DNA of 64,000 nt from Pegea sp. RAD2-039. Taxonomy: Eukaryota; Chordata; Thaliacea; Salpida; Salpidae. The position numbers and the translations under genes are program-made. Positions 1-12,184 of the stretch are shown here, piece by piece. The stretch lies in the NCBI GenBank assembly GCA_034620365.1, contig JAQGEQ010000083.1:186001-250000 (forward strand), in the 5' to 3' direction. Below the pieces are notes generated by a model. The model was not told the DNA's origin and ran no database searches. It saw nothing but the letters and a program-made list of their open reading frames with translations. The first letter of the stretch is position 1; each line of letters begins with the position of its first letter.

Positions 1-136
1 CTATGTAAAAAAATTATTCATTCTTCAAAACTTCGATTTTTTATCGGCTAAAAAATGTTGATCTGTAAGCTTCTTATCTCAACATCTATCGCCTTGTGAT
101 ATCATATTGACAAAATGTATTCTAAATTTGTTTTAG

Positions 137-2745
137 GTCCAGACTGTCAACTGGTTTGCAATTACATATATGATTGTTGGGTTTCCTTGTGGTATACTTA
201 CACCATGGGTTATATTAAACAGAGGTCTTCGATTTACAATAATTTCTTCATCTTGGCTTGGTCTGATTGGAGGTGTATTACGAGTTTTAAGTGCTATTGA
301 TGGAATTGATCAAGCTTTTAGGCTGATTTTAATATTTACAGGTTGATATTCGTTTGAAAATATTTAATGGTGGTTTTAGTAAAAATAAAAGTTGGTAAAA
401 CGATAATTAAAAACTTTTATATATAATAGGTCATATTTTTTCTGGAGTGGCTCAATCTTTCCTGTTGTTTACTCCAAGTGTGTTAGCTGCTTCTTGGTTT
501 AATGAAAAACAAAGAACTTTGGCAAATTCTATTGCTTCTATTTCTAATCCACTCGGAGTTTTGGTTGCATTTAATTCTTCTCCATTTTTATTAAAAACTC
601 CTGATGACATGATGCTCTTACACATAGTCAACTTATGTCCTATAGGTATGATAAACAATTTAGATATGATAATTTATAGCACGTAAAAAGTGTATTCAAC
701 ATCACAATATAACAATTAGCTACGATGAAAATAAATATTGATGCTTATAGTAACAAGAGTGTTTCTCTATAAAGTAGCAACAAATTAGCTAATCCATAAC
801 GAGATTTTATCCACAAAAGTTAAATTTCAGTATCAAAAATTTTATGATTTGCAATTAGAGTTTTATAAATATGTTTAATTTTATTTTTTATTATAGTAAA
901 ACTCTGAAATCATTTATTGTTACTTTTCAATTTCAAAACTTCAAATTTTGTTTAAGAATTGCTCTTAATTACTATAAACAGTTACACATAATGAGAACTA
1001 ATTAACTAACTATCTTTACATCTGTCTTCAATTAACAGTGGTTATCCCCAAGATTTTAGCAACATAAATTTGTCAGGAAAGTTTCTATTGTTGTGATAGA
1101 AATAAAGTTGTAATTATTTGATTTACAAATCTTTTTAAATCATAAAGAAATTTGAAATACAAAATGTAAAAACTATATTTAAGCTTTGGGAACACTCCTT
1201 GCGACTATTGGAATCCGAAGAAGTGAACCTAGAGTAGCTCCATCGGCAAGTGCTGAAAGAGGAAGTTTACCTTTAAAAAAAAGCCTAAAAAAAGTTTTAA
1301 CGAACAAGTCAGTTAACTGGTGACAACCAATAAGTCGTTTGAATTAATCTTTTGTCTTTTTTAAAGAAAATTTTGGCTCCTATCTTTTTGCTTAGGTGGA
1401 TCAATGGGAACTTTTACAATATTAACAGCTTTACTTGAACAAATATTATGTCCTTGGGGCTATTCTAGCTCTTTTGCTGGTTTATGTGGTACATGTCTGA
1501 TTGCTTCTGGGGTGTTAGGGGCTGCAATTATTGGAGCATTAGCTGATCGTATCAAAGTGTTTGCCACTATTTTTAAGATTATATATTTACTTTCACTTGC
1601 TGCATTCGGAGTGCTAGTATTCATTCAGGTATGCTGCTTTTATATTAAAAAAACTTCTTATATATTTCACAAAGAAGAAATTTAAAAAAATAATTAATTT
1701 TAGAATCATGAAAACGCTGAAGCAATCATTATAACTAGCTGCTGTTTGATGGGCTTCTTTGGTATTCCTTTACTTCCACTTGGTAACGAACTAGGTGTTG
1801 AGATCACTTTTCCAGTAAATCCTTCCATCAGCTCGGGAATATTATTTCTTGCTGGACAAATAAAAGGAATGATATTATTTCCAACTCTACGAGAAGCAAG
1901 TGTTCCTTTGACTCAGCAGCAGCTCAATGTTTCAGTGTGAGTGAAAAACTTAGTTAAAGAAGTTCAAAAGTTTAAAAATCAATTCAAATAATCAATTATG
2001 TTCAGTTCTTTGAAACATTTTCCTTGTGGTGTTTTTACCAGCAATTTTCATCAATCAATCTTTACAATATTTTATTTTGAAATGTTTCACAGAAAGACGT
2101 TTTGGTTGAATATTTCAAACAAACTTTAATTAAAATTTTTTAAGATTATTTATATCGTACCATTCAGTAATTATTATCTGGTTTTTATATTTTTATTTTT
2201 CTTTTATTTTTAGCAATTAAATTTATTAAGCTGAGAAGTTCTCAGATAAAAATAACACTTTCTTCGTATGCTTTTGTCTTAGGTCAAAGGTAATCTTTTT
2301 AAATTAAATATTTTAGAAAAATATTAGATTTATATTTACATTTCAATATTTTCTAAATAAAATCATTTAGCCATAAAGTCGAAAAACACATCTTGCGGCT
2401 ATAACTGTCTCAGTATCTGGTTAAGACGGGAAAGACTGAAATCCTTTTTGTACAAAAGTTTTAATAGTTTAAATATTTTTGTAACTTTTTGAACAACGAA
2501 ATCGTCTTTCATTGATTGTAAAAAGAAAACTTTCATAAAAAAGTATATTGTAGTTATATTGTTTCATATTTACTGATAGAAGACATTTAACATCCAGGTG
2601 CAATCTTCATTCTTCAAAGAATTCAGCGGAAGTCGATGATCTTAGCAATGTTTGCTACTTTATGTTTGGTTACAATTGTTTTCTTACGTTCCTAATTTTG
2701 TTTTTAAAACCTGAGTACAGACGTCAACGTGTTGAAGATTCTTGA
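137..2745 (+). CDS. SLC49A3: SLC49A3 (MFSD7)-like MFS transporter, 5' end outside window
   Basis: Polytopic membrane carrier of the SLC49 branch of the major facilitator superfamily; its substrate cannot be told from sequence. Six exons are seen: 137-341, 430-645, 1184-1307, 1367-1628, 1704-1936, 2598-2745, with GT-AG borders and closed phases, giving 395 residues ending TGA. The N-terminal exon(s) lie left of the window. Family signatures are visible: a motif resembling ALLEQILC-GYSSGFAGLCG (here TALLEQILCPWGYSSSFAGL), SNPLGVLVA, and a C-terminal PEYRR close to the PYRRL of human SLC49A3. The long cytoplasmic loop after helix 6 is basic. An AATAAA lies at 2828-2833. FLVCR1/2 and DIRC2 are paralogues; the loop and tail fit SLC49A3 best from memory of the family, so the subfamily is an inference while the MFS/SLC49 call is firm. 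Confidence 0.85.
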
Positions 2746-2833
2746 AATGAAAAGTGATAATATAAGTTTTTATAGTTTTTACTTTGCAATGATACTAAGT
2801 AAAAATTTTATATCGACTTATTTTATCAATAAA

Positions 2834-5800
2834 GAATTCACTTTCAAAGATTTATAGTTTTTTTTATTTAGTGTTGCAAATATTAAGATAGAAAACTGAT
2901 TGACAATCTGATGATTTTCAAAAAAACTTGAAATACATCTGCAGTAATTAAAATACTTTTTAATTAGAAATTATTTGTAACATTTGAAAATGTTTGCATG
3001 AAATGTTAGAAACAAAAGTTTTGATTTTGAGTAAAATATTGAATGAAAAAGGGCTTATCTAAAAAATATTTTAACTTTATTTTGATATTTTCAACTTTTA
3101 CAAATCTAAATTATTAAAGGAACTTTTAACCAAATTCTGTTTGCTTTATATTGTTTCGATTTTTTTATATTGCTGTATCAACTCTTTTACTTTCAAAAGA
3201 CTTTTCAAAACCATTTAAAATTGATTATTTAGATTATATTTGACAGCTAATAATTATTAACGTTTTTAAACTGAGAACATCAGATAAAAGTTTACATTGC
3301 AAACATATTGATTGTATTCAGTCTAAATTTTCTGCCGTTTTACGTAATTTTAAAAGATAAATTATTAAATATTTAAAGTATAGTTTAGAAAATCTTTTTG
3401 GTTAAATTAAGAATTATATTGAAATAAAACAAAATAAATTCTATCTTCAAACTACTATTGAAACTTTTGGTGCAAATCTAAGTTTATTGAATATGTGCTT
3501 TTTGATGTTTACTCATAATATCAGATGATGCAGCTTACGAAATGTATATTTTATAGCTGCTAAATATCTTATAATCTAACATATGTTCATTATTATTCAG
3601 ATATTTTAGAAAAATAGCTTTAAAAAGATGATTCTACTCGCTTTGAAGTGATTTACCGCTTCAGAAATACAGTTAGCTTTATAAGAAGCAAGATAGTTGA
3701 TTAGTAATATATTACAATGTAAAAAGGTCAGCAGAAGCTTAGAAGAAAAGTAGAAAATAATATTACTCACTAGAGATGACTACCGCAAACAAAAATACTT
3801 GGAGATTTATGAAATATTTGAAGAATGGTAATTACACTTCTTTGTTTGAATGTATTATAATCGAAAGTTTTGGTAAACAATTTGTAGAGTTTAAACTCAT
3901 ACGTTCATACTAACAATACAAAATTAGGTTGTAGTTAAACGGCTTGATTTAAATAAACAAACATTTTTGTATAATATGTTTAAATTTTAACTTCTATTAT
4001 TAACAAAAGGTTTGATAATAAAACATCTGATAATTAAAAAAAATATATTGTTTGATGCTTCAAGTATTATAATATAAAAAACTAAAATTGAAAAAGATCT
4101 ATTTAAATCTATTATTAAATTATTTCGAAAAGAGGTCACTACGTGATGAAGATAAAAAGAAAAAAAAGTTTTTCGCAAAAAAGTTGAAATTCCTCTGAGC
4201 TCAATAAAATTAAAGATCAGGCATCAGTCTCAGTCTTAGAATTTGAACAATAAATTGTTTTGAAAATAGGAAAGAGCATAAAACTATCCAGTACTAATAA
4301 ATGAATCTATAAGAATAAGATTTTTATTAGTGGGTCATACTTAAATCAATCAAAGAAGGACACATAATCTAGTCCTATGCTCGGAGATTTGATGTGACAA
4401 AAACTGGTTGCTAAAGTTATACAGCTCTTATAGCAAACAAACAAAAACAATAACAGCATAAGGATAATGAACAGGTTTCAAGTACTACGCTTTAACATAA
4501 TTAATGTGTAAATAGGAAAACTCCAGAGGTATAATTAGATATAATTTATGAATCACAAAAGTAAACTAGTAAAGAAATAATGAAATTGGCAGAATTATAT
4601 GCCACTTCTTAATACATTTACTTTAATCGTATTTTTAAAGAAAATTTCAACAGAGGTGATAGATTTTGATGCGATAATTGAATCGGAAGGTTGTAAGCTG
4701 TGATTACTTTATTTGTAAAGTTATTAATCCACTGGGTGCTATTAAAGTTCTTGACTGGGTTAATTTTTAATAACGAATCTTTATGAAAGATTGAAAAAGA
4801 AATCATCGAAGTTAAGATAAGATAAACTATTAACAACTATAAATAGTAGTATGAGATCAGAGAAAATATGTCGATATTATAAGTTTTCATTGAGCTAAAA
4901 CTGTAGAACGTATTATTTACTGAAGATGCTAAAGTTTTTGAAAGTTGGTATCCACAAAAGTGAACTTGACAAAACTATAACCAAGTTATTACACATACAC
5001 CTTGTATTAACAGCTTTCAATATTCGACTAGCAAAATACTTCTTAAACTAGTAAATTAATGGGCTTATGAATTATTTTATTTAGTGCACCCTTTTTTAAA
5101 TCGATTAAATATTACAAGAATTTATCAACTTTTTACTTCTATAGATCTTTTATTTTATTAAGAACTTTAACGACTCATAATCTCTGCATCTTCTAATCAT
5201 CGAACCTCATTAGCCTATTTTGAAAAGATCGAATCTACAAAGTTTCATTATAGAACATCTTATCTTGATAATAAACCACTTGATAATGGCACCCTAAATA
5301 TAATTCTTAAAATTTTATAGTAAAATAAACCCAAGCTAATTAAATAGACTTTCTACAAATACAAAAAATAATAAGTAAAAAATTTTTGTCAAATATCATT
5401 TCTGTTTCAATCAAAATTTAGAAATTGTAAAGTTGCGTGAGAAAAATATTTTAAAAATAAATTAGATTCTAAATTTCAGTTTGTGCGAAAGTTGTGAGGT
5501 CATTGTTGAAAATAACAAAGGTTAAAACTTTGCAATTAAGCCAAAATGTCTGGACTAAAACTACTAGTTTTTACTTTTATATCTGCATGAAAAACCCTTT
5601 TCTCATATAAAGTTCGTAGTAAGTTATTTTGGTTAATAAATATATGACGGAATGATATAGATTATACCAAGGTGAAATTTTGAGATTTCAAAAACTTTTT
5701 TGTTCCAATGATTTGTTTATTTTTAAGATTTATTGAATTTGTTGGATCGATACAAAGCTTTACAAATCTTTAGATTACAGATCTGTTTGAATAGTTGTGA

Positions 5801-6534
5801 ATTTGTCATACATCATATTAAATGCATCCTTTAAAAACGTAACAAAAAAGTGAAATTACCAAATTAGCTTTCCTTTAACAAAATATAACATACTTTATCC
5901 AATCGCAATAGTTATTTAAATTTTATATAATCTTGTGTAGGATGTTTAAAAGATTTTTATAAATCAATCAAAAAGCAATTTTCCTATATCACATTACAGA
6001 TTTTAAATAAAATGTAATTTAATTTTGCTGCAACTTAGACTGAAAATATAGTTTTTATCTCAACAGAAACTTATATTTTTATATGTTTAAACATTGTATC
6101 AAATTTATCTTATACATTATAAACAACATATTTAATTATACATCACTATTTTCTACTTTGTTTCGTCAATCTTTTATCAAACTTTTTTTTGTCAAATCAT
6201 AAGATCATCTGACTCATTGATCGGAAGCTACTTTCGATTATTTCAACATAAAAGACATTTGCTTTACTGCAACTTCCTTTTACAATATGTAAAAGGGCAT
6301 TTATAATTTCAAATAGTTTCACTAGGATATAGGCCGACTAGAAATTGGCTAGTCAAAACTAAACGTGATTTGGAACTGCTAAATATTTTCCACATAATTA
6401 GTTTCATATTAAGTTAAATAAGAGATTAAGAACAGGTTTTTTCTTTTGTATTTTCACGAGAGACAAAGAAATTATATAAGCTTGAAAATTCAACTTCTTT
6501 TCATAGTTACCAAAAGGTTTTGGAGACAAACGAG
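2834..6534. other. Gene-poor AT-rich gap with one dispersed repeat copy
   Basis: I see no coding exon on either strand. Short open frames here, such as 4618-4836 on the minus strand, have no recognisable motifs or splice context. The stretch about 4380-4915 is one copy of a degenerate repeat described separately. The last few hundred bases presumably hold the promoter of the lectin gene that starts at 6535, but no TATA-like or initiator element stands out in the AT-rich background. Confidence 0.6.
4380..4915. repeat. Dispersed repeat family A, copy 1
   Basis: This stretch aligns by eye with two other places. Its first half, around the words gctttaacataattaatgt and atatgccacttcttaa, matches 19130-19300. 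Its second half, around ccactgggtgctatt, gggttaatttttaa and gaaatcatcgaagttaagataag, matches 40560-40690. The copies are strongly diverged and have no obvious terminal repeats or intact reading frame, so this looks like an old mobile-element relic of unknown class. Confidence 0.5.
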
Positions 6535-9229
6535 ATGAAAAATATTTTGAACTATTTGTTTGCTTGTAAGAAATTTTCCTTTTGTAAATGTAATAGTTCT
6601 ATATCGAATATCGTAGATAATTACAACTAGTTAAAAGTTTATAGGTAATAAATGCCCTGCTTATAAAGTGTGTAGAAATAGTTTAGAAAAATAATATTTA
6701 GATAGTGTAGAAAAAGCTATCTAACTATTTATGTTTAAAGAATTAATTTATGAAAACTTTGCAGGTTTATTTGTTGCTGTTCAAGTTAGAAGTAATGAAC
6801 AGCTAATAACTGGCTTCGAACTTGATGCTTTTTCTGATCCAAATGCAGCAAACATCCAAGTTTCCAATTATTATCTTGATTTGATTTTGTATAAAAACTT
6901 TACAGCTTTAAAACTTTCTACATTGATTGAGCGCAGAAAAAAAATGCAAGAAGAGTTTAAGAAGTATTTAAGCGATCAAATAGGCTTTGATAGTGACGGA
7001 GGTAAAGATGTTTTTTATAAGTTGTTTTAATTTAAAATATTTAGCCGTATAAAATATGATAAATGAAAATATCTGTAAATAATTTTGAATTACTTATTAT
7101 AAGCAACAATCTTACATATAAAATAAAATTTATTGATTTTATTCAGACTAAAACTTTTTATAGCCAATTTGTTTACTATTAATTTCTTTTATAAAAATAA
7201 GAGAAAGTCTGAAATGATTTCTAATTATAATCTTTTTTTAGAATTAATATCTGGACAAAGGATTTGTTTACCATTAATCACAAGAGCAGATTACCACCCT
7301 ATTCCTTCTTATTTTAATTATAATACGTTCATCTTTAGGACAGTAAAAGAAATATTAGATGGAAGATTTATGGCAGACTTAGCTAAAAAAAATACCAAAA
7401 GTTATCCTCCAAAACCTCTTTACCACCGTGTTGTAAACTACAAGTAAGTTTTTTGAGAAACAATTTTCTTGATTCTACTTGATTAAAACATTTTAGCTTT
7501 TACAAATTATAATTTGTTGTACACCATTTGTTTAATATCATCAAATTATTTCTAACATTGTGCAGAATAGTATTTAAAAAAGTAAAATGATTTTCATAGC
7601 AGTGAGAAAATGGACTATGTTGACTTAGGTCCTGACTTTTACCTTTCAAATAAAAGCTTTACAATGACGGCTGTTATTAGATTAAAAAGTAATAATAGTA
7701 ATCCCAATCGAGGCGGTCGGATTTTGTCAATGAGAGATAGTATTAACGATGGTTGGGAATTAGTGGCTCCTAGTTACTATGGAAGTTAGTATTTTATTTT
7801 TAACTAATTTTACAATAAATGAAAGATCAAAATAATCAAATATTTCTAATTAAACGGATAATCTAAAAATAATCACATTAGAACGAATTTCATAAACGGT
7901 GAAATTAAATTTTACTCTAAGCTTTATATTTATTTGACTTATAACAATCAAAAATATTAAAAAAGAACAGATATCGTTCTATACCAACCCTGAGCCTGGT
8001 CATGTTGACTATGGAAAAGCGTATATACCTAACGATTTGTGGACAATAATTGGAATAATATTTGATCGTGACACTTATCAAAATGATGTCGCAAAAGTTA
8101 CAACATTTATTGATGGAGTGAAAGATGGTGATTCAACTTTAATAACACTGAAAGGTGATCTATCAAGCAAAGCAAATCTAACAGTTGGAGATATCAGAGT
8201 AAGTAGTTTAGGTTCTCAAAGAAATAAAGTTTATTTCATAAGAATTAAATATTTTACAATCTTATGTTAAGTTGACGCATTTTTTCCTGTTTAATATTCT
8301 TGCTTTCAGGATGAAAATGGTAATGTACCTAAGGGGAGGATTGATTTTTTTGAACCAAAGGCAGAAAGGAAGCGCTATAAAAACAAGTTTTTTGGAGATA
8401 TTAAACAATTTTCTATTTGGAGCCAAGTATTAACTAGAAGTCAAATGCGAAAGCATGCTAATCCAATCTTACGAAAACTAAGTAATTATAAATAATAATA
8501 ATTATTATTTGTATCTATATTTTTATGAAACAAACTTTCAGTATTTCTTATCAGTGCGTCAAGATTGGACTAAAATGTCTGATAAAAATCACTAAATATT
8601 CTTTTTCAATTTACTTTAAAGGAACAAATAGACGTGGCTGTCCTAATCGTTTCGATTCATTAGATTGTTCTTGTTACAAAGTATTTAATGAGATTGCATC
8701 TTATAATGATGCAAGAGAAGTCTGTAGGACTCTTGGTGGAACTTTAGCAACACCTAAAGACGATAGATCTCAAACTTTCTTGGAAGTTTTGATGCAAAGA
8801 TCAAAAATGAGATATTTTTGGATAGGTAAGATATTGTATTTAGATCTAGAAAAATACATCGATAATTATTATCAAATCTGTAAAACGTATAAAACTGTCA
8901 GTTACAATATCTTAATAAAGTTCACTATAGTAACCTCTAAGGGTTTCAAGTTTTATAAAAACTGTGATAGCTGTTTGATGCACTTAAATAACAAAATATA
9001 AACAGGATTGAACGATGTAAAAGAGGAAAACAAAGTAGTATGGGCCGATGGTTCTACTTTTAACTACAGAAGAGACTACCACCGATTCCCTGTCGGTCGA
9101 CCAGATAAGACTTACAAAACTGAAGATTGTTTTGAAGAAGAAAAAGCAAGACGTCAATTTGTATGGAATGATGAGAACTGTGAGAAGCTAAATGCTTTTA
9201 TATGTCAAGTACAAAGCTCTTTCTGCTGA
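6535..9229 (+). CDS. Secreted LamG/concanavalin-like plus C-type lectin domain protein
   Basis: Eight exons (6535-6565, 6765-7001, 7164-7443, 7600-7784, 7966-8198, 8310-8481, 8622-8825, 9006-9229) encode 521 residues ending TGA. The first 31-nt exon plus the start of the second gives a classic signal peptide (MKNILNYLFACLFVAV). Residues about 20-180 are unrecognised and basic. About 185-375 read as a laminin-G/concanavalin-like sandwich (YVDLGPDFYLSNKSFTMTAV; LWTIIGIIFDRDTY; closing FGDIKQFSIWSQVL). About 383-518 form a C-type lectin domain: GCP, CYK, REVCRTLGG, FWIGLND, WADGS, EDCFEE, FVWNDENCEKLNAFICQ. The WND motif that helps bind Ca2+ is present, but the EPN/QPD sugar-specificity triplet is not, so sugar binding is uncertain. 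It is extracellular, with a probable adhesion or recognition role (inference). AATAAA lies at 9280-9290. The exon 3 and exon 5 acceptors were chosen by reading phase. It converges on GEMIN2. Confidence 0.82.
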
Positions 9230-9722
9230 CAACTTTAAACACCTCTCTTATTCCTAATCATTATGAATATTAATCATTTAATAAAATAAAAGCATAAAAA
9301 AAAACTCTTTTTAAAAACTCATAATTTCAATTTAATTAAATCACAAATTATTGGCAGAACTCAGCTAAGATCACATATTTTCTGTTTTATAGCAAAAACG
9401 TGATTAAATTTTATAAACAAATTTATGAGAAACATCAGATTATGTGAGCTAAAATGATTTCAGTTGTAATATCTTTATTAAAGTTAAATATCCTGAAATA
9501 AACATTTTAAACTTTTGAAGTGCAACCCTTAAAAGTGCATCCGTTAAAAATTTTCTTTATAAAAACTCTTGAAAGTTTGTAGAAATATTGAATAAAGGAC
9601 AACTCAAAACAATTTGTTTGAATTTGTTTACTTTATTATAAATGAAATAAGTCACAACAAATAAATTTCCATCAAAAACTGGTGGTTCAGAAAATCATAT
9701 AACGTTCTTCAAAGATAAATTC

Positions 9723-12147
9723 TTATCTACTCTGATTATCCAACAAATCAGTTTGCTTAAAGAACTTACCAACTATGACTATGATCAAATTAAGAGCGTT
9801 GATTAAACTTTTGTTTCTAGTAGAATCCTGAAAATAATTGTTAAAGAATCTATTTGATTTGTAAATAAAATTGTTTGCTACAAAAGTTTAAACATTTCGT
9901 TCTGCTTACTTTCAATCCATCTCTATAAGCATGACAAGATTTTGCCAGTTTACGAACTAAAGAAATTATATCACCATGAAGAGGTTGGTCTAAGCAAACA
10001 AACAAAGCATAGATCCAACTGTAAGTAAAGATGCAAGATTAACAAACTGAACTGGAAAATAAATCGTTTTTATAAGAGGTATCTTTTGGCCATGTTTGCA
10101 ATGTTAGCCAAACTATCCCTATTCTTTAGTTCCACTGTTTAGTGACCTGGGACAGTGATATCGAGGTCAACAAAGTTTTTTCTGTCTGAATTTACCTCTA
10201 CCAGGGCAACCATAAATCATTAGCACTATTTACCCATAGTCGAAATACTTCTCACGTTCGATATCTTATGGCGTAAAGTAGAACGGCATAAGTTATTTTG
10301 GATGAGTAAGCGGTTTATGAACCCGCGCGTACAAAGCACAGATTTGGAATCAAAGTACAAACATCACTGGAATTCTATCTTAACTATTATATCAAAAAGT
10401 TTGATGATTGACTGAAGAGATGAACTCACCGTGCTTGTATTAATGAAAATCCATATTTCTCTATCCAGACAATGTTACAATTAATTAGAAATTCAATAGT
10501 TGGCACATGCAAATAAAACAGAATACAATTTGATGGAGGCAATCCAATCTACAAATAGATTTTAAACTAGTAAAAACAGATAGCTTGCAAAATGTATGAG
10601 AAAGTTGTACACAAAAGTAGCATGCTCTTGTAACAGATTAGAAAGTAGTATAGTTGAAAGTTAACTTAAAAAATTGTTGATTTTTTCACCTTTGATTATT
10701 TAAACAAAAAAAAATTATTTTTTGCGATTTTTGATATTGGAGTTTTTTAACTTTAAATTAAAAATTTAATTATTTTTGAGTTTTAAAGCTTACTTGAAAA
10801 TTGTCAATATCAAATTTAGAGTCTTCATCTAATTTCAAGATGCTGAAATCTTCTTTATTTTCTAAGCCTAAAAAACAAAGAAGATAAAACTACTAGTTTC
10901 GAACATAAATGAAAATAAAAGACAAATTCACTTAAAACAATGACAACTATGTTTGAAAATTCAAGAAAAGTTTTTACAATTATATCGTAAGATAAATTTG
11001 AAAAAAAAACAAGTTATATCAGAGCATCTAGCATAACTAAAACTGTTACAATATTTAAAGACTTACCTGTACCATCAGAACTTTCAAGCTGCTTGCCATA
11101 ACAGAATCGCTGCCAGTGTTGCCTTTGCTTCAAAGGCTGAAATAAAAAGTGAAAAACTCAATATTGAACAAAGATATGGTCAGACATTTTTGCAAACTAT
11201 TTTTATACTAACAAATGACCAAACAAGAGTAATATACCAAAGGATAAATTGGTGGCTTGGGTCGCAGATCTTTTTCCATACTTTTAAACTTTGACAACTG
11301 ATTTTTATATAGTTGCTTGGTAGAAATAAACATTTCTATCTGATGTTTTAACCAATCAAAACTTGGTGCATGTTTAGAACCAACAAATTTGGTTTCAAAA
11401 CTAGTCTAAGGAAAATATTGTTATTAATTACTTTTTATTCAGAAAAATAAAACTATAAATCATCACAAAAGGATAATATTTTATAACTGTCATTTTCTAC
11501 TTATTTTTTTAAATTACTCTATAACAAATCAAATCACTTTCAATGTAAATTATTTTATAAAAGTTTAAAAGATAAACTACAAAAAGTTCATAATACACAT
11601 CAACAGTACTTTGAATTATTAGTAAAAGGTTATATAAAATATATTCCAACATTTTAAATATGTTTGAATAAATTAAACTTATAAAATAGAACGTGAAAAA
11701 TATTTTCAATAATACCAAATCAGAATCCGAGGGTTTTGCAGAGGGTTTTTGTGCCAATAAAATTTCAGGTAATTGCTGTGCTTCAAACCTTTACAAAAAC
11801 ACAAAGTATTTAAAAAAAATTATTGTAACAATCATTCTAGTAAATTTTATAAAAGTATTTTTATTTTATAAAGTATCTAACTAAACTATTTTATAGAAAC
11901 AAATAAAACAATTTAAAAATATTTGATTAAATTAGGTTTGAAAGTATCAAGTACAAAAATACCTGACACTTTTCAAATAATCCAAAGGATTGTCAGGAAA
12001 CCCTTCTGATGGGACATAATCTTTTTTAGAATTTGATCCTATATCAAAAAACGGACATCCAAGATACCCATCCTTAAAATAATCTCTAAATGAACCTTTT
12101 AATCCCTTTTCTTCAGTTTTGCTTTTGTTAGTTTCAAAGGATGACAT
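9723..12147 (-). CDS. GEMIN2: GEMIN2 (SIP1), SMN-complex subunit
   Basis: Scaffold subunit of the SMN complex, which loads Sm proteins onto spliceosomal snRNAs in the cytoplasm. Eight minus-strand exons (12147-11963, 11788-11716, 11405-11238, 11136-11067, 10867-10794, 10548-10430, 10018-9910, 9827-9723) join with closed phases to 300 residues (human 280). Matches to the family run throughout: EGF-x-PLDYLKSVR-EAQQLPEILLAQ near residues 50-75, HAPSFDWLKHQI, HWQRFCYGK, IGLPP, RWIYALFVCLDQPL and the C-terminal LNLIIVIVGKFFKQTDL. A possible AATAAA on this strand is at 9637-9632. A polypyrimidine-AG lies 37 nt before the ATG. The exon 2 acceptor was moved to 11788 because only that phase gives the conserved EAQQLPE segment. 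Confidence 0.92.
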
Positions 12148-12184
12148 TTTAATAGATAGTAATATCAACTGTTACACTATTAAA

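Noticed and set aside
10111..10390. Apparent extra GEMIN2 exons encoding readable segments between 10430 and 10111 on the minus strand
   Set aside because: They can be stitched in phase but end abruptly and match nothing. The exon at 10018-9910 continues directly from 10430 in phase and matches the conserved GEMIN2 RWIYAL-CL segment, so these are intron sequence.
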